From: Candidatus Thorarchaeota archaeon
GTDB lineage: Archaea > Asgardarchaeota > Thorarchaeia > Thorarchaeales > Thorarchaeaceae
Reading direction: 5' to 3'
NCBI GenBank assembly: GCA_030638785.1
Contig: DAOWDY010000026.1
Coordinates: forward strand, 1-29,929
Length of the DNA stretch: 29,929 nt
Position 1 is the first letter of the stretch. Each line of letters begins with the position of its first letter. A program made the position numbers and the translations under genes. Shown here in pieces: positions 15,155 to 22,544 of this stretch. The notes beneath the pieces were generated by a model. It saw only the letters and a program-made list of their open reading frames with translations. It was not told where the DNA came from and made no database searches.

Positions 15155-15763
15155 TTATTTAATAGTTTGACCATCTTCCTCTAATGACAAGCTCGATTCA
15201 GTATTCGAACCTGTAGATTCCGCCTCACGTGTGAATAAGTAGAGTGTAATGATCAGAGTAAGGGCTATTGAACCTATAATCAGGGGTAAGGAATCAAAGA
15301 GGTCTCCTACAATATATCCAAGAAACGCTCCTGCAAGAGTCACCGCTACCTTTCCACTATAGTAACTAATAGATAGCTTCAGAACATTGTATTTAGTCAA
15401 TGCAACATAAACAATTATTGGATCATCAGGGAATGGAGATGCTGCTGCGAAAAATAATGCAAATGCACCCCATTTCGCAACACGTTGTTTTTCCCTGTCA
15501 AGTTTAGATAGATTCTTGTCTGACATAACTTTCCGAGACCCACGAACAATCCAATAATGAACAAGCTTGGCCAATGTCGCAGCGAAGGCAACTATCACTC
15601 CAATAGCAATCCAGCTCAGTGCAGGAAGTAATAGTGCAGCGATGCCAGCCATCACCATATTTGAAGGTCCAAATGGAAGCATATTGATCAAGAAACAGGC
15701 TATGAAGAGTCCAAGGTAACCTTGCAGAACAAGATCAGTGAAGATTTGAGCTATATCCTGCAT
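15155..15763 (-). CDS. DedA/VTT-like integral membrane protein
   Basis: A 202-residue polytopic membrane protein resembling the DedA/SNARE-associated (VTT) family. Hydrophobic helices are at about 12-48 (two, with INMLPFGPSN between them), 50-72, 99-120, 132-152 and 160-178, with a basic cytoplasmic loop at 74-94 (SRKVMSDKNLSKLDREKQR). The PFGPSN and AASPFPDDPIIVYVAL segments match the re-entrant, proline-containing loops of the family. DedA proteins take part in lipid flipping and membrane homeostasis. The C-terminal tail is polar and acidic. The family assignment rests on pattern only. Confidence 0.65.
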   Translation of the reverse strand: MQDIAQIFTDLVLQGYLGLFIACFLINMLPFGPSNMVMAGIAALLLPALSWIAIGVIVAFAATLAKLVHYWIVRGSRKVMSDKNLSKLDREKQRVAKWGAFALFFAAASPFPDDPIIVYVALTKYNVLKLSISYYSGKVAVTLAGAFLGYIVGDLFDSLPLIIGSIALTLIITLYLFTREAESTGSNTESSLSLEEDGQTIK

Positions 15764-15847
15764 ACCATATTCACATCCAATAAGAACTGCATTCGGGGTG
15801 TCCCTTGATTGTTAAAACCTACTTGCTGCAATAAAATGGTGCCTGAC

Positions 15848-16273
15848 TTATGTCAAAACATTCTCAACTATTACCTTCTTGACTCCATCAAGAGTTGAAA
15901 GTGAGTTCTGTAAATCATCAACACTCGTGCTCAATTGGCCGGGGTTGAAATAACACTCATAGAAGCATCTTGTTCCTCGAAGACAAACTCCAGTAGAGAA
16001 GAGAAGGTCTACCAACCCACACTTCTTGAAAATCTGTGAGAGCTTGGTGAGGAAATCATTTGTGAGCTTTCCAATCTCGAGACTCAGATAGCTAACATCG
16101 TCATTCTCGAGCGGGAAGATTTTGATGAGACGATCCTTGTGAACAAGAACCATCAATCCTCGATTTGTTCCCATTGCCTCTTTGAACTTAGCAGGAAATG
16201 ATACTGCTTCGGCATCGTCAAAAACCAATACGCGGCCGGCGGTTGCACCTTCATATTCTTCGTTCCCAGACAT
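15848..16273 (-). CDS. AbrB-like plus ferredoxin-fold-like protein of unknown function
   Basis: A 141-residue protein. Residues 12-55 (TAGRVLVFDDAEAVSFPAKF then MVLVHKDRLIKIFPL) resemble the swapped-hairpin SpoVT/AbrB or MraZ fold. The last 70 residues alternate helices and strands and end in LSTLDGVKKVIVENV, reminiscent of a ferredoxin-like or ACT-type fold. A Cys cluster, VCLRGTRCFYECYF, sits between. Together this suggests a small sensor or transcription factor, but no family was recognised with confidence. AGGTGA lies five bases before the ATG. A TATA-like element is at 16343-16354 on the same strand. Confidence 0.55.
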   Translation of the reverse strand: MSGNEEYEGATAGRVLVFDDAEAVSFPAKFKEAMGTNRGLMVLVHKDRLIKIFPLENDDVSYLSLEIGKLTNDFLTKLSQIFKKCGLVDLLFSTGVCLRGTRCFYECYFNPGQLSTSVDDLQNSLSTLDGVKKVIVENVLT

Positions 16274-16342
16274 CTAATCACCTGGTTGTTCCCCACGGCC
16301 TCTCAAGGAAGCCACGTTGCGGTTGAACATGAGGTGTTGTAG

Positions 16343-16354
16343 TTAATAAATAAA
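16343..16354 (-). promoter_or_regulatory. TATA-like element for the AbrB-like gene
   Basis: On the minus strand TTTATTTATTAA lies about 70 bases before the ATG at 16273, giving a predicted start near 16323 and a leader of about 50 bases. The divergent nuclease operon at 16457 may use the TTTAATAG at 16389-16396. Confidence 0.35.
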
Positions 16355-16456
16355 GCTCTCTCGTTTGTCTTCAAGCCAATAATGCTGTTTAATAGGTCAC
16401 AAAATAGTGAGTGCCCTTTTTCAGGTGAGAAAAACACGGTATTCTGAGAGGTTTCT

Positions 16457-16711
16457 ATGGGTAATGAAGAGAGATTTCCGCTGAAAAAATATCGACAAGT
16501 CTCGGAATTGAGAACTCAATTTCAGTGTGAGTATAGACTGTTTCTTCGATACAAACATGGTGAGCAATTGACTGAATGGAGCCAACGAGGTTCAAAGCTT
16601 CATGACATGGCAGCTAATCGGCCCATTGAAACAAGCTCGTGGAATTATTACGCTAAGATTGTTCTGTTCTTAATAACAATCGCTGCAGGGATACTTTGGA
16701 TTATGTTGTAA
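16457..16711 (+). CDS. N-terminal half of a split Cas4/RecB-like nuclease, tail-anchored
   Basis: An 84-residue protein. The first 55 residues look like the N-terminal part of a Cas4/RecB-type iron-sulfur nuclease: VSELRTQFQCEYRLFLRYKHG followed by RGSKLHDMA. This puts the first cluster Cys at C24 and the motif I His at H49. Residues 66-84 form a single hydrophobic helix that ends the protein, so it is tail-anchored with the soluble part in the cytoplasm. The rest of the nuclease domain (Asp, ExK, QxxxY, three Cys) is missing here and is found in the next gene. GAGAGGT stands four bases before the ATG. First gene of a three-gene operon. The two-gene reading is an inference from motifs. Confidence 0.65.
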   Translation: MGNEERFPLKKYRQVSELRTQFQCEYRLFLRYKHGEQLTEWSQRGSKLHDMAANRPIETSSWNYYAKIVLFLITIAAGILWIML

Positions 16712-16724
16712 GGAAAGGGATTTG

Positions 16725-17378
16725 ATGATCAGTTCGTTGCTTCTATTGTTGTTTCTAGTGGGAATCCTCATACTCTTGTATCTCGGAAAACAGAATTTCA
16801 TTTTCACAGTATATGGAAGAATCAAACGTGCAACTCCTGCTCAGATGAATATCAATTCCTTTGCTCGAAAGGGACCGAGGAGCAAGAATCCAAAGAAGAC
16901 CTACGCATTTTCTGAAATGAACGCTGTATCCATGACCCATCGGTACAGGGGACGGTTTGATACTACGGTCCTCCGGTGGGACACAGGTCCTATCCTCGTA
17001 GCTCTAATTGAGAGAAAGTATCCCCGGAGTGTTCTGCCGCAGACAGCTAAACCAGAAGATGTCTTTCAAGCTTCACTCTATGCATTAGCATTGAAAGAGA
17101 AGGGCATCTCTTGTAGTTCTTCTCAGTTACTCACTATCTATTGCCTTCAAGATGCTGCAACTCGATGCTTGAAAAAACAGGGAGGTTTGGATTGCTTAAG
17201 ATGCAAAGAAGGCCGAGTTTTCAAGACTCGATTCAATGAGAAGAAGACGTTGAAGCAGTTAGATCGACTCGACGAAGTATGGTATGAAAGTAGAAAACCT
17301 AAACCCAATTCCACACAATTGAATTGTAGAGTCTGTCCTTACAGCAAAAAGAGGAAATGTGAGCATTCAGCTGTTTAG
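16725..17378 (+). CDS. C-terminal half of a split Cas4/RecB-like nuclease, membrane-anchored
   Basis: A 217-residue protein. Residues 2-20 are a membrane helix followed by positive residues, so the body is cytoplasmic. The body carries the PD-(D/E)xK core: GRFDTTVLRW with D79, LIERKYP with E96 and K98, and QASLYALAL with Q115 and Y119. The C-terminus has CRVCPYSKKRKC (C201, C204, C212), the three-Cys end of a Cas4/AddB-type 4Fe-4S cluster; an additional CLRC lies at 157-160. The motif I His and first cluster Cys are absent here and present in the upstream protein. The start is ATG 16725 after AAGGAAAGGGA; a TTG lies just before it. Likely acts on DNA ends or single strands, but no activity is known. 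Confidence 0.65.
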   Translation: MISSLLLLLFLVGILILLYLGKQNFIFTVYGRIKRATPAQMNINSFARKGPRSKNPKKTYAFSEMNAVSMTHRYRGRFDTTVLRWDTGPILVALIERKYPRSVLPQTAKPEDVFQASLYALALKEKGISCSSSQLLTIYCLQDAATRCLKKQGGLDCLRCKEGRVFKTRFNEKKTLKQLDRLDEVWYESRKPKPNSTQLNCRVCPYSKKRKCEHSAV

Positions 17379-17826
17379 CAAAAGAGTAATCTTGTCTCAC
17401 GCATCTGAAAAATACATGCACGAGTTACGTGAATTTGAAGCCCAAGTCAGAATTGCCAAGCGGGAGTTAAAAGAGATTTATTATACTTCACGCGATGAAA
17501 ACACAAAGTCTGATGCCAAAGAGCTTGTTGCAAGCACGATCATTGTTCAGAAATCTATTGAAAGAATAATCCAACTACGACGAAAGACAGGAGCGGCAAA
17601 AATCGTACTGACTGACAGAAAAGCTAGGATGACACTCCGAAAATGGTCTAGTGGGTTAACAAAGAGAGTTAAGGACTTCAAGAAGAAGAAATCAAAAGTA
17701 AGGCAAGAACACCTGACCAGATATCAAGAAGTACTACTCAAGTATATTCAACTGATTGCTAACGAACTCAATGATTGGATTATTGACATAGAAACAATCG
17801 CAGATATTCCAAAACCTCCTAAGTAG
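17359..17826 (+). CDS. Coiled-coil protein, third gene of the split nuclease operon
   Basis: A 155-residue, very basic and helical protein without recognised relatives. Residues 20-80 (HELREFEAQVRIAKRELKEI and onward) and 105-145 (RVKDFKKKKSKVRQEHLTRY and onward) look like two long amphipathic or coiled helices, a spectrin-like or two-helix hairpin arrangement. No metal motif or enzyme signature was seen. The GTG start overlaps the end of the upstream nuclease gene by 20 bases, with GAGG four bases upstream, so the two are translationally linked; TTG 17392 and ATG 17416 are later alternatives. The many Lys and Arg residues could allow nucleic acid contact. It ends four bases from the convergent aRF1 gene. 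Confidence 0.6.
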   Translation: MSIQLFSKRVILSHASEKYMHELREFEAQVRIAKRELKEIYYTSRDENTKSDAKELVASTIIVQKSIERIIQLRRKTGAAKIVLTDRKARMTLRKWSSGLTKRVKDFKKKKSKVRQEHLTRYQEVLLKYIQLIANELNDWIIDIETIADIPKPPK

Positions 17827-17830
17827 AAGG

Positions 17831-18916
17831 TTAATATCGTAATCGTGCCGCTATTCCACCAAAGCCTTTTAGCTGGGCGCCAGACTCTGTCTGTGAAGAG
17901 AATACCATCAATTCCGTTCTGAACGTTGATATCTCGTCATATAGATCATCAATAATATCTGCATTATCCTCGACAACCATTAAGATAGCTACCCTTCCTT
18001 GATGAAGAGCCTCAAGAACTTCGGTTTTTCCGTAGGTTACCAAACCAGATCCCTTCATTACATCTCCCATGAATGAATCCCAAGCTTGACGTTCAGCGTA
18101 TATCTCAGTCTCTTTCAGTACCCTTGACGCTTCTTTCATTGCCTGAAAAAGTCCTGTCTCATCAATAATGCTAACAGGAATTATAGTATCAGCAATCTTC
18201 TCTCTGACACGGTAATCCATATTTCCCTTGTCAAGAAACTCAAGGCATCGAATGGTATTTCCTCCCAAGACGATAGCATCGACATTATCGAGATTCTCTA
18301 ATAGCAAGTCATCTAGTTTCCTGCCAACGAAATTGAAGAACTCAACCATCTTCTCCTCTCTCAGTCGAAGGTACCTTTTGGCACTCTGCCCGCCTGCTCG
18401 GGTCTTTCCAATGATGTAGAAATCCTCATCGAGGACCATCTCCATATGCTTACCTCGTAGATAGCCAATTGTGACTTTTCCACCCTCAATGAGACATATG
18501 ACAACAAGGCTCTTCGGTAAGGTCATTCCCTCTAATTCATCGATGACGAATTCCCTGCCACAGAGGTACACGAATTGAGAGACCGGTGATGGAGGAATAA
18601 CAAGCTCACGAATCTCAGTATTAGTCCCACCCTCTTCTTCAAAACCATAGAAGAATGCAAGACCATTTTCTGGAAATTCTTTAATTTTAGTGAGTTCTGT
18701 AAGTATTGCTGAAAGATTGTCCTGCACATTCTTTCGATTTGCTTTGCTCTTGATGTTCTCCGAACCAGCAAGCTCTGCTTTTACGAAGTTGATAACTTCA
18801 ATCAAGTTCTTGGTCGGGGGAATATAGAGAGTAGTAAATGAGCTATGTCGACCTTTGTATGCCTTTAGCTGACTGACTTTCTTTTTCAGCTGCTGGCGTT
18901 CTGCAGACACTTTCAT
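17831..18916 (-). CDS. prf1: Peptide chain release factor aRF1
   Basis: A 361-residue class I release factor that reads all three stop codons and triggers peptide release on the ribosome. Domain N has the NIKS motif (N54-S57) and YLCGREF (the YxCxxxF element); domain M has the GGQ motif (G175-Q177) in AGGQSAKRYLRLREE. The C domain starts about 290 (SGLVTYGKTEVLEAL) and ends GFGGIAARLRY. Usual aRF1 proteins have about 410 residues; the missing stretch corresponds to the insertion/minidomain normally between GRV and the last helices. AGGTGA lies directly before the ATG. A hairpin sits in the upstream leader. Confidence 0.93.
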   Translation of the reverse strand: MKVSAERQQLKKKVSQLKAYKGRHSSFTTLYIPPTKNLIEVINFVKAELAGSENIKSKANRKNVQDNLSAILTELTKIKEFPENGLAFFYGFEEEGGTNTEIRELVIPPSPVSQFVYLCGREFVIDELEGMTLPKSLVVICLIEGGKVTIGYLRGKHMEMVLDEDFYIIGKTRAGGQSAKRYLRLREEKMVEFFNFVGRKLDDLLLENLDNVDAIVLGGNTIRCLEFLDKGNMDYRVREKIADTIIPVSIIDETGLFQAMKEASRVLKETEIYAERQAWDSFMGDVMKGSGLVTYGKTEVLEALHQGRVAILMVVEDNADIIDDLYDEISTFRTELMVFSSQTESGAQLKGFGGIAARLRY

Positions 18917-18955
18917 TCACCTTTCTTTACGTAACCTTGATGGATGTCACCAAGA

Positions 18956-18982
18956 ACAAGTAGTTGCGAAGCAACCCCTTGT
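18956..18982 (-). promoter_or_regulatory. Hairpin at the predicted 5' end of the aRF1 transcript
   Basis: ACAAG (18956-18960) pairs with CTTGT (18978-18982), and inside them GTTGC (18963-18967) pairs with GCAAC (18971-18975) over a three-base loop; two unpaired bases sit on each side between the stems. On the minus strand a TATA-like GTTAAAATAC centred near 19005 would start transcription near 18980, so the hairpin would form the first bases of the aRF1 mRNA. Possible roles: leader stability, attenuation or a protein site. Confidence 0.4.
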
Positions 18983-19137
18983 AGTTCACCTTTTTGAAGC
19001 GTATTTTAACATTGTGTCACTGACATTCATTTTCTTACTTTGAAGAGGAAACTTAAAATGTAAGAAAGAAACAGGACACGTCTAGGTGAAATCGGGATGT
19101 GGTCGTGCCAATTTCGAACCGCCCGCTAAGGGCCTCA

Positions 19138-19159
19138 TTTTATAACGGTCTTAGACCGT
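19138..19159 (+). promoter_or_regulatory. pheS-pheT promoter with an overlapping perfect palindrome
   Basis: TTTTATAA at 19138-19145 is a good archaeal TATA box; the start would be near 19166, leaving a leader of about 45 bases before the pheS ATG. The perfect inverted repeat ACGGTC-TTA-GACCGT occupies 19145-19159, between TATA and start, a position where archaeal repressors commonly bind. A second small palindrome, GCCC-GCTAA-GGGC, lies just upstream at 19121-19133. Confidence 0.5.
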
Positions 19160-19211
19160 ATCATGTCAATCATTCCGAGCAACTACCATTAAACGGAGTT
19201 CTGAACTGAAA

Positions 19212-20723
19212 ATGACCGAACAACAGTTGACCAAAGGAGAGAGAATAGTCCTAAAGGAACTTGTCGCAATCAGCGATCAAGTGTCGGCAAGCATCCTCTC
19301 ACAAAAGGTACAGGAAAAAGAGGAGCGGGTCATTTCTATTCTAAATGCATTAGCTGAGAGAGGTCTAGTTGAGCTCACTGTTAGCGAACTGATTAACCTT
19401 AGACTGACTGAAGAAGGAAAGGATTACGCAATAAGTTGGCTTCCAGAAGTGCGTCTATTTGGTGCAGTTCAAGAACTTGGCGGGAAGGCTAGTATGGAAG
19501 ATGCCATTTCTAAATCCGGATTAACCCAAAAAGAGAAAGGTATTGCAATGAATTGGGCCCAGAAGAATGGTTGGCTCGGAATCATTAGAGATCAAGGAAG
19601 AGCTGTTCTCGAAGCTAAAGTTGGGGAAGCAGACTCACCTATAATGAGAGTTTTACAGAAATTAAACGAGGGAGAAGAGAATCTTCCAGAACATCTAGCT
19701 AGTAGTGCTCAGGTCGCAATCCAAAGAGGACTTGTGACTGAATATGTGACCAAGGTTTTCCAAACCAATCTTATACCAGCAAAATTAGGAAGCATTTCTT
19801 CTCTGCTCTCTGAAACTCAGGATGGAATAGTCGATCTCACACCTGAGATGCTCTCTTCAGGTTCTTGGAGGGATACCTCCTTTAGGCCTTACAATGTGAG
19901 TGCAGACCCACCATACGTGAATTATGGCCGTAAACATCCATATGCTGAATTCAATGATTGGCTCAAAGAGATACTCGTGGGGCTTGGATTCTCAGAATGG
20001 TTCGGACCATATGTGGAAACTGAGCTTTGGAACAACGATGCTTTGTTCGTTCCACAAGATCATGTAGCACGAGAAGTGCAAGATCAATTCGGAGTAACAA
20101 AGCCCTTCGACCATGGAGATATTTCCAATGTGCGATATTTCAAACAGGTTAAGGCGGTCCATGAAAATGGTGGAAACACTGGATCAATAGGTTGGGAGGC
20201 ACCTTTCAGCAAAGAAGTATCCTCAAGACTCGTATTGAGATCACATACTACTCCCGTGTCGATGAGATATCTTGCAGAACACAAAGAATCTCCTCAAAAG
20301 ATGTTCATCGTTGATCGCAACTTCAGAGCGGAGAGCCTAAGCGCTAGACATGCGCAGGAGTTCAATCAATGTGAAGGAATCATCATGGACAAGGGATTGA
20401 CTCTCAAAGATCTAATGGGCTACCTATCGGAAATCGTTCGAAGAGTTGGCATAAAGAAAATGAAATTCAAACCCGGACAATTCCCATTCACAGAACCTAG
20501 CGTTGAATGTTTCGCAAAACATGATGTACTGGGCTGGATTGAAGTTGCTCCAGGAGGAATCTTCCGCCCTGAAGTAACATATCCGCTTGGACTCAAGGAT
20601 CCCGTCCTTGCATGGGGAATAGGTTCTGGTCGACTCTACATGGCATCCATGGGAATCAATGACATCAGAGAGTTATACTCTCGGGACTTGGCGTGGATAC
20701 GCAGGAAGTATTTCGTGAGGTGA
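19212..20723 (+). CDS. pheS: Phenylalanyl-tRNA synthetase alpha subunit
   Basis: A 503-residue class II aminoacyl-tRNA synthetase subunit that forms a heterotetramer with PheT and charges tRNA-Phe. The N-terminal ~150 residues are winged-helix repeats typical of archaeal/eukaryotic PheS (TKGERIVLKELVAI, ALAERGLVELTVSE). The catalytic domain has HPYAEFNDWLKEILVGLGF, motif 2 FRAESLSARHAQEFNQCEG and motif 3 GIGSGRLYMASMGINDIREL. The length is normal for archaea. It ends five bases before pheT with no terminator, so the two are one operon. GGAG stands 13 bases before the ATG, rather far. Confidence 0.97.
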   Translation: MTEQQLTKGERIVLKELVAISDQVSASILSQKVQEKEERVISILNALAERGLVELTVSELINLRLTEEGKDYAISWLPEVRLFGAVQELGGKASMEDAISKSGLTQKEKGIAMNWAQKNGWLGIIRDQGRAVLEAKVGEADSPIMRVLQKLNEGEENLPEHLASSAQVAIQRGLVTEYVTKVFQTNLIPAKLGSISSLLSETQDGIVDLTPEMLSSGSWRDTSFRPYNVSADPPYVNYGRKHPYAEFNDWLKEILVGLGFSEWFGPYVETELWNNDALFVPQDHVAREVQDQFGVTKPFDHGDISNVRYFKQVKAVHENGGNTGSIGWEAPFSKEVSSRLVLRSHTTPVSMRYLAEHKESPQKMFIVDRNFRAESLSARHAQEFNQCEGIIMDKGLTLKDLMGYLSEIVRRVGIKKMKFKPGQFPFTEPSVECFAKHDVLGWIEVAPGGIFRPEVTYPLGLKDPVLAWGIGSGRLYMASMGINDIRELYSRDLAWIRRKYFVR

Positions 20724-20728
20724 GGTAG

Positions 20729-22393
20729 ATGATTGTAGGATGTTTAATTGACTCTTTGATGAAGTTGATCGGAAAGAAACTGACTATCAAAAAGCTCGAG
20801 GATACTCTCTTCCTGTTAAAAGCTGAGATTGAAAAAGTAGAGGGCAACGAGATTGAGATCGAAATCAATCCTGATAGACAGGACATGCTCTCTGTCGAAG
20901 GTATTGCACGTGCAGTAAGGGCATTCCTTGGAATCAAAAAGGGATTCCCCAATTTTCCAGTAAAGAAATCAGGCAAGTCTGTTGTGGTAGATAAGGGTCT
21001 CGAAAGAATCAGGAAGTACATTGCATGCGGAATTGTGAAAGGAGTAGAGATTAACGAGGACCTTCTCATCCAATACATGCATCTTCAGGAATCTCTCACA
21101 ACAACTCATGGAAGGAATAGGAGGAAGGCTAGCATAGGTCTCTATATTCATGATGACCTGAAGTATCCTGTTAGATATTTCACCGAGAAGCCTGAGAAGA
21201 TTATCTTTCCTCCATTAGGCTACGAGGAAGAGATGAATGGTCCAACCATTATAGAGAAACATGAGAAAGGAGTTGCATATGGTTCAATAATTTCTCATCA
21301 TAAGAAGTGGCCATTATTGACCGACTCAGGTGGAAAGGTTTTGAGTCTTCCACCTGTGATTAATAGTAACATGTTGGGGCGACTCACAACGGAGACCTCC
21401 AATATCTTTGTTGAGGTAACAGGAACTCATCTGCCTACAGTAAATCAAGCCTTGAATATCATGGTCACATCTCTTGCTGAGAGAAGTGGAAAAATTGAGT
21501 CATTGGTTGTGCAATATCCAGATGGTTCGAAACACACAACTCCAGATCTAAAGGCCAAAGTAATGAAGGTCTCTAAGGATGATATAGCAGCCCTCACAGG
21601 AATGGAGTTAAGCGATGAAGAGGTCATCGAGTGCCTTGAGAAAATGTGCTACGGCGCAAAAATCTCAGCGAAGGGAATGGTGACAGTTCAAGTTCCACGT
21701 TACCGAACTGATGTTCTTCACGCAGTAGATATCATTGAAGATATAGCCATAGGCTATGGCTTCGACAGGATTATCCCCACGATGCCTAGTACTATGACAG
21801 CTGGAAGATTACTTCCACTAACACGTTTAAAGAACAAGGCAAGAGATCTGATGGTCGGATTGGGCTATCAAGAAGTAATGAGCTACATCATGACATCTCC
21901 GGTAACATTGAATGACAAGATGTTAAGAAGTTCTGAGATTGTCGAAACAGGTAATCCTAAGAGTCGAGATTATTCGGTACTGCGAAACTCTCTTCTGCCA
22001 ATACTCCTGGATTTCGCTACTCAGAACCAACATGTAGACCTTCCACAGCGTGTCTTTGAGGTTGGGGACATCGTTTTTCCAGATGAGCTAGCAGAAACTC
22101 GGACAAACCAAGTTTCATCAGTTTGTGGACTTGTCACCGATGTCAATGTAAACCTGACAAATATGATGACTGAGATTGGATTCTTCTTAAGAGGCATGGC
22201 TCTAGATGGTCGTTTCTCATTTCAAAATGCTGAAGATCCTAGCTTCATCAAGGGTCGATGTGCACGAATCGCGATAGATAAGGAACTAGTTGGAATCTTC
22301 GGAGAGATTTCACCAGAGGTCCTGTCAAACTTTGAATTGGGAACTCCAGTCATCGCATTTGAAATCACACTTCCTAAGAATGGAGAATGGTAA
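20729..22393 (+). CDS. pheT: Phenylalanyl-tRNA synthetase beta subunit
   Basis: A 554-residue archaeal-type beta subunit, shorter than the bacterial ~800-residue form because the N-terminal EMAP-like and C-terminal anticodon-binding domains are missing. The N-terminus carries IEINPDRQDMLSVEGIARAV, the middle has the B3/4 editing domain (NIFVEVTGTHLPTVNQALNI) and a B5 domain, and the synthetase-like domain follows with GYGFDRIIPTMPST and NPKSRDYSVLRNSLLP. Strong ribosome site: GAGGTGAGGT overlaps the pheS stop. The start codon fits the family N-terminus. A short gap with a TATA-like element separates it from the next gene. Confidence 0.97.
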   Translation: MIVGCLIDSLMKLIGKKLTIKKLEDTLFLLKAEIEKVEGNEIEIEINPDRQDMLSVEGIARAVRAFLGIKKGFPNFPVKKSGKSVVVDKGLERIRKYIACGIVKGVEINEDLLIQYMHLQESLTTTHGRNRRKASIGLYIHDDLKYPVRYFTEKPEKIIFPPLGYEEEMNGPTIIEKHEKGVAYGSIISHHKKWPLLTDSGGKVLSLPPVINSNMLGRLTTETSNIFVEVTGTHLPTVNQALNIMVTSLAERSGKIESLVVQYPDGSKHTTPDLKAKVMKVSKDDIAALTGMELSDEEVIECLEKMCYGAKISAKGMVTVQVPRYRTDVLHAVDIIEDIAIGYGFDRIIPTMPSTMTAGRLLPLTRLKNKARDLMVGLGYQEVMSYIMTSPVTLNDKMLRSSEIVETGNPKSRDYSVLRNSLLPILLDFATQNQHVDLPQRVFEVGDIVFPDELAETRTNQVSSVCGLVTDVNVNLTNMMTEIGFFLRGMALDGRFSFQNAEDPSFIKGRCARIAIDKELVGIFGEISPEVLSNFELGTPVIAFEITLPKNGEW

Positions 22394-22483
22394 ATGACGT
22401 AACAGTAGCTCAACCTTAGAGTGATATTAGCTCCATTGGTTGATATGCTATCATTCTTTCTGATGTTTGTTGCTCCGCAGAAA

Positions 22484-22493
22484 ACATATAAGA
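22484..22493 (+). promoter_or_regulatory. TATA element for the first GTPase
   Basis: ACATATAAGA lies about 60 bases before the GTPase ATG at 22545, with purine-rich GCAGAAA just upstream as a BRE-like element. The predicted start is near 22513, giving a leader of about 30 bases that contains GAGGT. Confidence 0.45.
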
Positions 22494-22544
22494 ACGAGCA
22501 GAGCTCAATCGTCGAAGGGCCATATTCCACGAGGTATCCATGTT

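Noticed and set aside
16457..17826. Cas4-like genes as part of a CRISPR-Cas locus
   Set aside because: No direct repeats with spacers and no other cas gene were seen in the window; membrane helices are not usual for Cas4.
22467..22544. N-terminal extension of the first GTPase to 22467
   Set aside because: The extension contains the TATA element and ribosome site and looks non-coding; ATG 22545 gives a usual GTPase N-terminus.
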